Shown piece after piece: positions 25,059 through 38,184 of a stretch of 64,000 nt of DNA. The DNA is taken from NCBI RefSeq assembly GCF_010015445.1, contig NC_053118.1:7377781-7441780 (forward strand). Reading direction: 5' to 3'. The stretch is from Perca fluviatilis. Lineage: Eukaryota; Chordata; Actinopteri; Perciformes; Percidae. The position numbers and the translations under genes were made by a program. The notes under the pieces were generated by a model that was not told where the DNA came from, made no database searches, and was given only the letters and a program-made list of their open reading frames with translations. Each line of letters begins with the position of its first letter. The stretch's first letter is position 1.

Positions 25059-25140
25059 CTGAGGAGCAGTTATCCATAGTCCTCATAAATCCACCAGAGT
25101 TTAGAACGCCAACACAAAGAAAGAGGAAGGTGAAGCGAAG

Positions 25141-25880
25141 CTGAATGAACCCTATTGTTTTTGCTTGTATTATTATTATTCTTCCTAAGAAATCCATGTT
25201 CCCATGGACGAAAACTCACCAAACTTTGCACATAAGTCCAGTCCTATGCTAAACTTAGATATTAAATTTGAGGCTAATTGTAATTACAAATCTGATCTTT
25301 TAACCTTGAAAAATTTTTAAACCTATCTCCTCCCTCATATTTGTTTCAACTGACACCAAATTTGGGCAACTTCATCTTCTGACTGTCCTCCACAAATTTA
25401 CCATTCAATCTTTAGATTGATCAAAAATTTTGCCCACAGTGCATAAAAAAGTTTTACTGCATACAGTAGTGTAAACAAATGCTGCAATTTCTTCCAAACT
25501 AAATCTTTGATGTTCGTGGAAAAAATTGACAACATTCGAAGATCATTGTTGATTTGGTGTGCAAAATTTCAGAATTTTATCTCAAAAAGTTGAAATGAAA
25601 AATTGAATTGTGTCCCCATCTACGCATTGCAGTCAATGCAAAATAGAACAACTTTAAACATCAGTTTGGCATTTATTGACCTTTTTGAAAATAAAGTACA
25701 GGCATCTCGATGTTGTCTTAACTAAGTACACAAATTCTCTGAATTTTCTAATAAGATTTTTTTTTTTTTACAGCAGCTTTAAATTCTGCATTTTCATGCA
25801 AGCCTGCTCCTTGTCTACTAGGTGTTGCGATGCCAGTTGTGACATCACCCAGATAATAGCTCCTTGAGATCTGAACCTGC
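25141..25880. repeat. Unclassified fish interspersed repeat
   Basis: Begins with TTATTATTATTCTTCCTAAG followed by AAATCCATGTTCCCATGGAC and AAACTCACCAAACTTTGCAC, phrases I recognise as common in fish genomes. It directly abuts the truncated MITE end. No TSD or protein found; 25881-26315 shows no gene. Confidence 0.45.
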
Positions 25881-26315
25881 CGACGGCCTCAATGGTTCTG
25901 AGTTCAAGCACCTGGTGTTGCAAGATGATCATATCTAATCAGGCACTGTGCTGTAGACAGCTGCCCTGCATATTTTAAATGTGTGTCTGCATTAACACAC
26001 CTGATTCTGATTAACAATCAGTCCAGTTCCAGTTAAGGAAAGTCATCTTATTGAGTCAACCCAGGCTGACTCAATAATATATAGCTTAAATAGCTAGACC
26101 TGTCACCTGGACAATAGCTCACTGAGATCAGCATTTGCCTTTGGACCGGAAGATTGCGATTGAAGTGAGATTCAAAGCTCAATGGTCACAATGCCACGTG
26201 TTATAAAAAATCAGCCATTGTGCTTTGGACACCTTCCCTGCGAGTTAAAAATGCTCTACCCTGACCATCGCTGCTATCGCAGCTATAATTTAATTTGTTA
26301 TATATACTATGTATG

Positions 26316-26359
26316 AGGTTATGCATTTTTATTCTACACTTATGTGTGTATATATATAT

Positions 26360-26401
<42 letters not shown>

Positions 26402-26432
26402 CACATAAGTGTAGAATAAAAATGCATAACCT

Positions 26433-26513
<81 letters not shown>
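26316..26513. repeat. AT-repeat palindrome plus (AT)n tract
   Basis: A (TA)n of about 50 bp (26348-26397) is bracketed by inverted arms of about 32 bp. The left arm contains ATGCATTTTTATTCTACACT; the right arm, at about 26398-26432, is its inverse. A second (AT)n of nearly 80 bp follows at 26436-26513. Confidence 0.9.
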
Positions 26514-26516
<3 letters not shown>

Positions 26517-26569
26517 AATGCAAATATATATATGCAAATGCTGATGAGCTGATTTCATTCCTCTAAGTA

Positions 26570-26744
26570 TATTTTGTTCAGTAGTTATTCTGGCATTTTA
26601 TCTTTGCTATCTTATCTTATTTTTGATATTATTATTTAATATTTCTTGTATTTTCTGTATGTGTGTGAGTGAGTATGTGTGTATGCCCTGTAACTTGCTG
26701 CTGTAACAGAGTAATTTCACAGTTTGGGATTAATAAAGTCTATC
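26570..26744 (+). repeat. Probable LINE 3' tail
   Basis: Ends GGGATTAATAAAGTCTATCTA, a sequence commonly seen as a LINE 3' end leading into a (TATC)n tail, which resumes at 28366 after the Tc1 insertion. No coding part is retained. Confidence 0.5.
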
Positions 26745-26746
26745 TA

Positions 26747-28365
26747 CAGTGCCTTGCGAAAGTATTCGCCCCTTGAACTTTTCGACCTTTTGCCACATTT
26801 CAGGCCTCAAACATAAAGATATAAAACTGTAATTTTTTGTGAAGAATCAACAACAAGTGGGACACAATCATGAAGTGGAACGAAATTTATTGGATATTTC
26901 AAACCTTTTAAACAAATAAAAAACTGAAATATTGGGCGGCAAAATTATTCAGCCCCCTTAAGTTAATACTTTGTAGCGCCACCTTTTGCTGCGATTACAG
27001 CTGTAAGTCGCTTGGGGTATGTCTCTATCAGTTTTGCACATCGAGACTGACATTTTTGCCCATTCCTCCTTGCAAAACAGCTAGAGCTCAGTGAGGTTGG
27101 ATGGAGAGCGTTTGTGAACAGCAGTTTTCAGTTCTTTCCACAGATTCTCGATTGGATTCAGGTCTGGACTTTGACTTGGCCATTCTAACACCTGGATATG
27201 TTTATTTGTGAACCATTCCATTGTAGATTTTGCTTTATGTTTTGGATCATTGTCTTGTTGGAAGACAAATCTCTCCCCAGTCTCAGGTCTTTTGCAGACT
27301 CCATCAGGTTTTCTTCCAGAATGGTCCTGTATTTGGCTCCATCCATCTTCCCATCAATTTTAACCATCTTCCCTGTCCCTGCTGAAGAAAAGCAGGCCCA
27401 AACCATGATGCTGCCACCACCATGTTTGACAGTGGGGATGGTGTGTTCAGGGTGATGAGCGGTGTTGCTTTCACGCCAAACATAAACGTTTTGCATTGTT
27501 GCCAAAAAGTTCGATTTTGGTTTCATCTGACCACAGCACCTTCTTCCACATGTTTGGTGTGTCTCCCAGGTGTCTCCCAGGTTTAAACGACACTTTTTAT
27601 GGATATCTTTAAGAAATGGCTTTCTTCTTGCCACTCTTCCATAAAGGCCAGATTTGTGCAGTATACGACTGATTGTTGTCCTATGGACAGAGTCTCCCAC
27701 CTCAGCTGTAGATCTCTGCAGTTCATCCAGAGTGTTCATGGGCCTCTTGGCTGCATCTCTGATCAGTCTTCTCATTGTATGAGCTGAAAGTTTAGAGGGA
27801 CGGCCGGGTCTTCGTAGATTTGTAGTGGTCTGATATTCCTTCCATTTCAATATTATCGCTTGCACAGTGCTCCTTGGGATGTTTAAAGCTTGGGAAATCT
27901 TTTGTATCCAAATCCGGCTATAAACTTCTCCACAACAGTATCTCGGACCTGCCTGGTGTTTTCCTTGTTCTTCATGATGCTCTCTGCGCTTTACACGGAC
28001 CTCTGAGACTATCACAGAGCAGGTGCATTTATACGGAGACTTGATTACACACAGCTGGATTCTATTTATCATCATTAGTCATTTAGGTCAACATTGGATC
28101 ATTCAGAGATCCTCACTGAACTTCTGGAGAGAGTTTGCTGCACTGAAAGTAAAGGGGCTGAATAATTTTGCACGCCCACTTTTTCAGTTTTTTATTTGTT
28201 AAAAAAGTTTGAAATAGCCAATGAATTTCGTTCCACTTCATAATTGGGACCCACTTGTTGTTGATTCTTCACAAATAATTACAGTTTTATATCTTTATGT
28301 TTGAGGCCTGAAATGTGGCAAAAGGTCGAAACGTTCAAGGGGCCGAATACTTTCGCAAGGCACTG
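26747..28365 (-). mobile_element. Tc1-type transposon, family 1
   Basis: Inverted repeats of roughly 200 bp begin CAGTGCCTTGCGAAAGTATT. The site is flanked by TA at 26745-26746 and 28366-28367. Length 1619 bp, normal for Tc1. The transposase is on the minus strand. It landed at the start of a (TATC)n microsatellite. Confidence 0.95.
26963..27975 (-). pseudogene. Tc1 transposase (broken)
   Basis: Total span about 337 codons, close to the usual 340. The paired-type helix-turn-helix region reads QALNIPRSTVQAIILKWKEY, with an AT-hook-like GRPSKL. The catalytic domain has WSDETKIELF (first Asp), [11 protein letters not shown] (second Asp) and [11 protein letters not shown] (Glu), but these lie in different frames. 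Frameshifts occur near 27900, 27580 and 27290. A stop falls at NLTEL, and a deletion removes part of the sequence before the first Asp. The tail ends AAKGGATKY at 26963. An intact protein would cut and paste at TA. Confidence 0.93.
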
Positions 28366-28391
28366 TATCTGTCTATCTATCTGTCTATCTG

Positions 28392-28425
<34 letters not shown>

Positions 28426-28472
28426 CCTCGGTCTATCTGTCTGTCTATCTGTCTAGCTACCTATCTATCTAA
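28366..28472. repeat. (TATC)n microsatellite
   Basis: TATC/TGTC units with a few interruptions. It is the continuation of the tract into which Tc1 inserted. Confidence 0.93.
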
Positions 28473-29444
28473 AACCACGCCAAATATGTGCACCTAAATC
28501 TTCCACAAACCTAGGGGAAACACTGAAATGTTATGTGTGATAGTTTTGATATTTCCAGTGTCTTGTCCCAGTGTGTGCTACAGATCTCAAAAGCATCCGT
28601 GTAACAATGGCAGCAATGCATAGTACTGAAATAGCACCGATGCCGTGACTCGTTCCCCTAATGGAGCTGAAAGGTATGTGCTAATTCATCTGCCCTTCGC
28701 AGGGCAGCAGAAGGACAAAAACAGAGTCAGTGAAGGGGTTAGGGTGCCAAACTGATCTGGCACAGGTTCAGAGGGACTCAATCCCTGCTACAAAGCAGGC
28801 CAAAGGAAACCAATTTAGCCCACCCAAGGTCATGGCTTCTGGGCAGCTCCAGGACTTTATTTCTGCTTTCAAACCTCAATAATCTCCCCTAATGCTGGAA
28901 TTTATACCCACCAGTTATACAATGGAGGAAAAAGATTTTCAAATGTACAACATACAACATTAAACATAGCTACATACACAAAACAAGGAACCATTGTGTG
29001 TCCTCATCTTGTGTAGGATTAGTAGAATCCTTCATGTTGTTTGGAATTCTAAACAGGGTTATTAGAGTAAACTATAACCAAAAGGAAAATAAGCAGTGAA
29101 AAATATGTTTAGTAAACTGAAGCTAAATAAAAACTAAAACCTTCAAGAAAAACGTTAACTAAACTGAAAGAAACTGAGAAAAAATATTTTTATCTATAAT
29201 AATTCACTACTGAAAAAAAAAATGAGACAGCATGAATTTTCATCAACTCTCGTGTCACTGAACCACAGAAATTGACATGAGATGGCGCTGTGCCATAACT
29301 GCTTCACATAGGACACCAAAGTAGCGCAAAGATTAAACATTAAACATCATGGCTATTCTCCAAACATGTACTCTTTATATAGCTACATACTTCCGAGACA
29401 TTATACATGGCCCCAACAAAACAAACTGAAACTACTGTAAAACT
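28473..29444. other. Unannotated; A-rich repeat from about 29050
   Basis: 28560-28930 looks unique, with no gene. From about 29050 the sequence is rich in AAACTAAAACC-like phrases that resume after 30076 (AAACCCAAACTAGCAAACACAC). This suggests an older A-rich repeat that hosts the next MITE. Confidence 0.4.
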
Positions 29445-29447
29445 AAG

Positions 29448-30072
29448 GCTACATTTACACATGCTACGTTTTGGTTTTCAAGCTGATTTTGAGCCAAAAA
29501 TGATCTCTGTGCAGACGGACACACTGTCGGTTAGGGCTGGGCAATATATCAATGTTATATCGATATCGCGATATGAGACTAGACATCATCTTAGATTTTG
29601 GATATCGTAATAATGTAATATGGCAAGTGTTGTCTTTTCCTGGTTTTAAAGTGATGTAATTGATGTAAAAACTTACCAGACTGTTCTAGTTGTTCTAGTA
29701 TTTACCTTTACCCACTAAGTCATTAAATCATTTCTGGTGATTATTTATCAAAAATCACATTGTGTAAATAACATTTTGTTAAAGCACCAATAGTCAACCA
29801 TACAATATTGTCGCAATATCGACATCGAGAATCTCGCCCAGCTCTACTGTCGGTGTTGCCAAAGGTCTCCATTTGCGTTGAGGCTGCAACACAACCCTGC
29901 AGATTCCAAACCAAAACGGGTCAGAAGTGTTTCCAAATGTCTCCGGTTTAGGGGCTTGGAAACGCCAGAGCAGGGGGAATGAGAGGGAGAAACGCCAGAG
30001 CAGGGGGGAATGAGAGGGGAAAACGCAGAAGATATTCGTTTTAAAACCAAAACATAGCAATGTAGATGCACC
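29448..30072. mobile_element. Harbinger-like MITE (outer), interrupted
   Basis: The left end GGCTACATTTACACATGCTA (to CGTTTTGGTTTT) and the right end, inverse of GGGTGCATCTACATTGCTAT, form long imperfect inverted repeats. TAA flanks both sides, suggesting a 3-bp TSD as in Harbinger. Contains a 34-bp tandem duplication around AAACGCCAGAGCAGGGGG at about 29958-30020. Confidence 0.65.
29532..29846. mobile_element. hAT MITE (inner)
   Basis: Ends TAGGGCTGGGC and GCCCAGCTCTA. Perfect 8-bp TSD CTGTCGGT at 29524-29531 and 29847-29854, the hAT signature. Length 315 bp, no coding capacity. Confidence 0.92.
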
Positions 30073-30325
30073 CTAAGACTAAACCTTTATGAAAAACTGA
30101 CACTAAACCCAAACTAGCAAACACACTGAAAACTAAAATCTAATCTAATCTATTATAGACTTGATTCTAAACCTACAGTACCCTGGTTTCTCATTAGTAT
30201 ATCGGTTTCTTCTTCCATAAGTTTTGAGTTTTATAATGGGCAGTAGAGCTCTCGGTCAGTGGAGAAATGTCTTTGATGTCGGCTGTGGTTCCTGAGTGAT
30301 GATGTGAGATATAGTGAAGCAGCAA

Positions 30326-30327
<2 letters not shown>

Positions 30328-30394
<67 letters not shown>

Positions 30395-30438
30395 TACACG
30401 CACACACACACGCACACATATGCACACACGCACACACT
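30328..30438. repeat. (CA)n microsatellite, imperfect
   Basis: A perfect CA run to about 30390, then CA interspersed with CG and TA units. 30439-31244 has no gene or recognisable element. Confidence 0.95.
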
Positions 30439-31244
30439 CAGGGATTAGCAGACAGCAGGGTGACACACAGTTTATGGCCCAGTCCGTCAGCTGAGAGCCA
30501 GCTGCCCCCAGAGGTTGTGAATACTCATTACAGTACACACAAAGTATCTTAAGTGTTGGGAGTAGCATACTGATGATATTCAGATTTTTCAAACCTTAGC
30601 AGCAGTGGAGCTAAAAAGATGTCGTTCTCAGGGGGGTAGAGAAATATGAGGTCATTATTATACAGCCAACTTACCAAACAGAAAGTGGATAATGGTTAAT
30701 TGTATCATACAATAATACTGTAAATGGCAGTGATCGTTCTGTTAAAGTGGATTTAATATCTGTGCTTGCCAACTGCACTATGGCTAAGATTTGTTTTTCC
30801 TCTCCTCGTCTGTATATAATGATTTTAGCTGCATACTAAAGTATAATATTTGACCATGTATTTGACCTAAATTAATCAAATAATAAAGAAGGATTTGCAT
30901 TTGAAATCCACCCTTAAAAAGGGGGGCGACACCATAAAAAAATGAACAGTACACATATAGCAAACTCAATATATAAATTATCATAAACATTCTTAAATGA
31001 ATATTACATGTCCAAAAAGGAGTTTTTTTTTTTACTTTATCTAGTCCCACCCCTTCTCCATTACTCAAAGCATTAAATCATATGTATCATATATAGCCAA
31101 TAACTCAAACAACTATCGCAGTGCTAATATGTACAACCCAAATATCTACTCTGTCACTTTCCTCCCACCAACCCTTCCTCATCCCTATACCTCTTCACAA
31201 TTACTGTTACTGTGTTCCCGATATTAAATCCAATTTAATAGACC

Positions 31245-31469
31245 TTTTTCCCAGCAGACATGTTGACATGTCATAGTAGGAAAAGCACAGGTGTATTCAA
31301 AACCATTAATGATGGCTGCATTCCACTTAGGAGAGGTCCTGGTATTGTGCATGCTGACTCACTGGAATAGCTTACTGGGACACTTGATGGAACTGAGCCA
31401 TCGTTAAGGTTATACATTTCAGCTGTGCTTTTCCTACTATGACAAGTCAAAATGTCTGCTGTGAAAAAT
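31245..31469. mobile_element. MITE with 45-bp inverted repeats
   Basis: The left arm includes CATAGTAGGAAAAGCACAG and the right arm CTGTGCTTTTCCTACTATG. Outer parts (CAGCAGACATGTTGAC / its inverse) match with few mismatches. About 225 bp total. No clear TSD. Confidence 0.8.
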
Positions 31470-31470
31470 T

Positions 31471-31540
31471 TAATTTTATTTATAGTATCAAATCATAACA
31501 AGAGTAATCTCAAGACACTTTACAGATAGATTAGGTCCAG
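31471..31540 (-). repeat. LINE 3' tail fragment
   Basis: Minus strand reads TATCTGTAAAGTGTCTTGAG then GTTATGATTTGATACTATAA, as in the plus-strand tail at 42265-42320. Confidence 0.7.
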
Positions 31541-31849
31541 ACTAGAGGATGGATACCCGACCGGCTGGGTTCGGACAGATATTTAGAAATGATGTTTGGG
31601 TTCGGGTCGGACTCGGTCACATCAGCACGATAAGGCATTTGTTGTAAAATGGTGCTGCTGCTCCTTTAAGAAAACTCAGCGTGTGTGTGTGTGTGTGTTC
31701 TAAGTGTGCAGAAGAGGGATAGAGAAAGAGGAAGCAGACGTGTAGATGTGACCAGGGCAGAGTTGGTGGAATAAGTTATAATAGGTTTTGTACACAGTGT
31801 GTGCGGTGTCCGAAATAAACCCCAGACTGAAAGCCAAGTTCATTAAAGG

Positions 31850-32214
31850 AGAATTCTGGTCTGTTGTTTGTAAATTTGGACTGGTGTCAGTAGCGAGAAA
31901 AACAGTTGGTTGAGTCATGAATACGTATTGTGGAAGTAGCCTACGTGCTAACGCTGCTGCAGGGATGACTCAACCAGCTCCTTCTTGTCTGGTATTGGCT
32001 GGAACACTGTTTGTTATGGTTCGTGGGGCAGGTTGGCGCAGTTTGTTTTTGTTGGCGTTTGTGGAGCCTGGGCTGTCTACAGAGACCGCGTTTTTTTACA
32101 GTGTGTTCAGGGTGCAGGCAGGTAGCGGATGGTGAGGAGATGTTTGCTGTATGTGACAAAAAATGTTGTAGCCTAAAAAACGCGTCACATCACTTAGAGC
32201 ACCTTTAAATGTGG
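31850..32214. repeat. Unclassified MITE-like repeat
   Basis: The block from GGTTGAGTCATG through GGATGACTCAACCAGCTCC and AACGCGTCACATCACTTAGA, ending GCACCTTTAA, is a repeat I recognise as common in fish. Ends were not rigorously defined. 32215-32655 has no gene. Confidence 0.5.
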
Positions 32215-32659
32215 AGAGTATGGCTACAGTATGGCTATGTTCAGAAGATTGTGGCATCCGGTGACTTTCGCGCGCAGAAACTCGAGTGGAGATAATGACC
32301 TCTTCTGAAGAGTCCATCATGTTTTTTTAATCCTCTGTATTCTCCATGGCTATATAAATTAGTACTACTATTGGCATTCCTAATAAAACCGAGGTCATAT
32401 TAAATATATAAATGTAAACAGATATACTAATAAGAAAAGCTCCTCTGTTTGTAACCAAACTAGTCATTTGATCATGGTTAGCAACTGTTGTGAAATACAG
32501 TACATAGAGGAATCAGGGCCAGACAGATCACCTGCTGTTTGTTTTTCTTTGAAGTGGAAACTGATACAGCCATTATTCTCTGTCAGTAAAGTTATAAAAA
32601 GGCACTGTCCAGCTTGCTCAGACAATCAGTGAGATTGAGAAACACCAGGAGCATATTAA

Positions 32660-33563
32660 AGTGATGGTTCGGAGTAATTCACCCTAGGGTGCTTTGCACC
32701 ATGACCTCGAGCCAAACACCCCTCAGAAGCTTTTTCACCTGTCGGTAATATTGGGAGTTAGTATGAGCGCTTATCAGCTGAATAGCATGTTAGGCGTACG
32801 GATTTACGTTTGTATCTTTGTAGTTACCCCACTAATAATGCCCGAAATGATACCAAACGCGTCTAGTAGTACAAATAGGTTATGCTCTCATAAAACGATG
32901 GATTGGAAAGTTTGTAAGTACACCAGAAGTTTATGAACACTGGCCTGCTCTCTTCAGCTCTCTGTTGCTGCTGCTGCTACTGCAGTTAGACGAGTGCTTA
33001 GGGCCGCTCATACAATTATTACTACACCGAAAAGAGATACAACAAAAATATTTATTAATTCAATGATTAAATAAGGTAATGTCTCCAAACTTACCTCAAT
33101 TATTACTTGTCTGCTGCTAGTTATACTACAGCACTTACTTTAAAAAAAAGTTAAATTAATAAATATTTTTGTTGCATCTCTTTTCGGTGTTGTAATTTGT
33201 AGACGGCCCTAAGCACTCGCCCTACAGCAGCAACAACAGCAGCAGTGAGCAGAAGCCAGCAGGCAAGTGTTATTTACATAAACTTCTGGTGTACTTACAA
33301 ACTTTCCAATCCATCGTTTTATGAGAGCATAACCTATTTGTACTACTTGTAGACGTTTGGTATCATTTCGGGCATTATTAGTGGGGTCATTTACGAGATA
33401 CAAACGTGGGTCCGTTAGCCCCTGCGCTAAGCTATTCAGCTGATAACGCTACTCTAGCTAACTCTCCCAATGTAAGACCCAGGTGAAAAAAGCTTCTGGG
33501 GGGGTGTTTGGCTCGAGGTCATGGTGCAAAGGACCCTAGGGTGAATTACTCCGAACCATCACT
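32660..33563. mobile_element. Foldback element flanked by TTAA
   Basis: Inverted arms of about 400 bp, beginning AGTGATGGTTCGGAGTAATT, surround a loop of about 100 bp centred near 33110. TTAA lies exactly at both ends (32656-32659, 33564-33567), compatible with piggyBac-like or Kolobok-like TTAA integration. No protein. Open frames on both strands are palindrome artefacts. Confidence 0.88.
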
Positions 33564-33889
33564 TTAAATGTAGAATTAATTTGTGGCAGAATATTCATCC
33601 TGACTGCTGCCATGAGACCCACGAGAGAGGCGGCAGGTCTGTTGCAGTTGTCTAACATGTTGTAATAGTGAGTTTTAAGGAGTTAAAGATAGACAGGAAG
33701 ACAAAGAGGATGGATGCTCGGTCAGTGTCTCTCAGCGTCAGATACCGACACACAAATCCCCCTTTAGTGTCTGTATGGAACGCACCGGGCAGAGCAGTAG
33801 CTCCACCGCGGCGCTGTAAGATGATGTAGTATTAGGAGAGACAACGGTAGAGAGTAGTATGAAAGACCGAGAATCCTTCCTCGTAAGGA

Positions 33890-34290
33890 GGTTGGTTGGG
33901 GTGGGGGGGGTGGATGGGTCAAACAACACAGGACTTTCATCCAGGAGACCAGGGTTCATGTCCCGTACTTGTCCCTTGTGTCACTGAAACATACATTTTG
34001 TAACCCCACCCACCATCTTTTCCTAAACCTAACTGTCCTGTTCTTGTCCCGCATGTCAGTTAAACGTACTGTACGTCCCGACCCAGAGTGTCAAAAAGTG
34101 ACACCAAGAGTCCCGACCAAACACGTCTAAATAGGGCGCTAAAGGAGACTTTTTGCGTCAATAACAAACACCAAAGGCACCTGACCAAGGGTCGCTTTTT
34201 GACGCGATGGGAGTTAGAATGTGTTGGACAGTCCGAAGGTGAAAGCTATAGATGTACTGACAATGATAGCGATCGATAATGGACGATATT
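33890..34290. repeat. Unclassified fish interspersed repeat
   Basis: Includes GGACTTTCATCCAGGAGACC, CTTTTCCTAAACCTAACTG, TCAAAAAGTGACACCAAGAG and GGTCGCTTTTTGACGCGATG. Related to 8490-8720. Ends not defined. Confidence 0.45.
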
Positions 34291-35095
34291 AATCGTTTTT
34301 AACATAAACAACCTTTTTGTTTCTTGAGATTTGATTTCATTTTCTTTCTCTTTAAATTGTGACCAAAACACTGAGCGAGACATTTTACAGTGTAGGAATC
34401 AGCAGCTTGTCACTGCTCTGCACTTTGTGTACTTTCTAGAAGAAATCCCTGTTTCAACACAGGCGAATAAAGTACAGTCTCTTCCAGCAAGTCAGTTAGT
34501 GTTGCAGATTTATTCTTCACATTTCACACTTCACATCCTTCATTTCTGTCTACATCATGATGGAGATCTACAGCACACAGCCTGACCCCGTATGGATTTG
34601 CGAGTTTAGCTGTGTTCAGCACACTGCATCCACCCTGAGCTGGAAAAAGTCATAAAGTGCAGCGCACAGGGAGGTCAAGCCTCGTGCTTCTTCTTGTTCC
34701 AGCTCTAAGTACCACACACAAATGCACGTTTTTCACAGTTTTTCCCTTTAACAACATTTTTTCCTTTGATATGATTCGGGGTCAGGCCCCCTGTTGCTAT
34801 TAAGACCCTATAAAGCAGTGGTGCTGGTGCCAGTTTGGCACGCCATATCCCCCTGAAACCAAAGCCTGAGCGCTGCAGCCTCAGTTGCTGTGATGCTCAC
34901 TTGTGAAACGCGTGATTATGCAAACCAGGCTGTTTACCTTGGATTACAATCAATTTCTAGGTGCCCTGTGAGATTTGTATTAAAGCTAGCGGCTTCACCC
35001 TGTGAAGTGGGCAACGGCTGCGTGGAACAGCATGCAGGACTGTGAGTGCCAGATAAAAGATGAATTATAGATATCCAGCCCCAGGGCTAAACGTG
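34291..35095. other. Unannotated, unique-looking
   Basis: No repeat family recognised. 34600-35080 is of moderate GC and lacks low-complexity sequence; no ORF or splice evidence. Confidence 0.45.
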
Positions 35096-35138
35096 GAGGT
35101 GGGTGGGTGGGGTGGGGTGGGGTGGGGTGGGGTGGGAG
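35096..35138 (+). repeat. G-rich GGGGT pentamer repeat
   Basis: Several GGGGT units after GGGTGGGTGG. Runs of four G at 5-bp spacing could form a G-quadruplex on the plus strand. 35139-35651 shows no supported gene. Confidence 0.92.
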
Positions 35139-35651
35139 GCAGGGCAGGGAGAGGCATCGCATGTCTTGAGTAATGACTAATAGTGGTAGCGCTCGAAAAA
35201 GGTTAAAAGGTGGGCATATGTGTAGAAAGCAGATAAATTACATGACGTATTTTGTAGGTAAGAGGGAGAGATGCAAGCGCACGGCTCACTTATCATGCTC
35301 GTGTCAGGGACAAGGATTTTCTCCAGTAGAACAGAATTACAATTTGGAGCTGCTCAACTTCAAACACATGGCAATACCTCCAGAGAGTGAGGGGCATGTC
35401 ATCTCAGCACTATTTGCAGGCTCTGATGCTGCAGCTGTGCAAAAGTGGTTCAATGTCTAATGCTGCAGTCCAAATTCCCAGGGGGGGTTTCCATAGCTCC
35501 TCTACGAGTCTTTGATAAAAGTGGTCAGCAAGCCTCGATGTGTTACAACTGCAATATTATATTTTATGTAATACTGTTAATAGTGTTGTTTATGGGAGTA
35601 AGACTTTATAATAATGAGTCTGTTTTATTGGAAGGGTTATGACAGGTTGAT

Positions 35652-36113
35652 CAGTCCTTCCAGAAATTTTTTTTTTGTGATTGTTGCGGGCAAAAAAAAA
35701 TGCAATGGAATATGTGGGCTATTTATGCAGTTTTATGCAATGAAATTGCGGGAACTTGCAAAAACTGCGGTTTGATGAAAAAGAGAAAAAAACCACCCTG
35801 CTTTTCGATGATGTTCACGTTGCGTAATTACGTCACTTCATAACGTCACTTCATAACGTCACTTCATAACGTTCCAATGGCAACGGGGGAAAATGGCTGC
35901 TCTTGTGTGAAGTAAACGCAACATTTTTCAACTTTCTGCTAAGATATATGTGACTTTTTTGCAATGAAAATGCGGGGATTATGAAATCGGCAATTTATGC
36001 GTCGTAAGTGCAGCGTATTTGAAAAAAATGCGGCCCCCGCATAAATATGCGGACTTTGGCTGACTATGCATTGAATTATGCGATTGCATAATTGCGTTTT
36101 TCTGGAGGGACTG
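35652..36113. mobile_element. hAT-like MITE, copy 2 (family of 21838-22340)
   Basis: Starts CAGTCCTTCCAGAAA and ends TTTTTCTGGAGGGACTG. GTTGAT flanks both sides (35646-35651, 36114-36119). The body matches copy 1 but has a three-fold 13-bp duplication (CACTTCATAACGT units) near 35831-35872. Confidence 0.87.
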
Positions 36114-36119
36114 GTTGAT

Positions 36120-38184
<2,065 letters not shown>

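Larger units (their letters stand above)
23429..25140. mobile_element. MITE, copy 2, split by a Harbinger element
   Basis: 23429-23673 and 25059-25140 together reproduce the 19331-19754 family: TAGTCTCGCATTG, GGATGGGAGAAAAACATG, TAGCTGTCTGGATTTACCC, then CATAGTCCTCATAAATCCAC and AACGCCAACACAAAGAAAG. The right terminus is lost at about 25140. Confidence 0.8.

Noticed and set aside
26201..26544. Tyr-Ile repeat open frames
   Set aside because: Arise from (AT)n tracts.
32694..33403. Matching open frames on opposite strands
   Set aside because: Mirror images created by the foldback arms of the 32660-33563 element.
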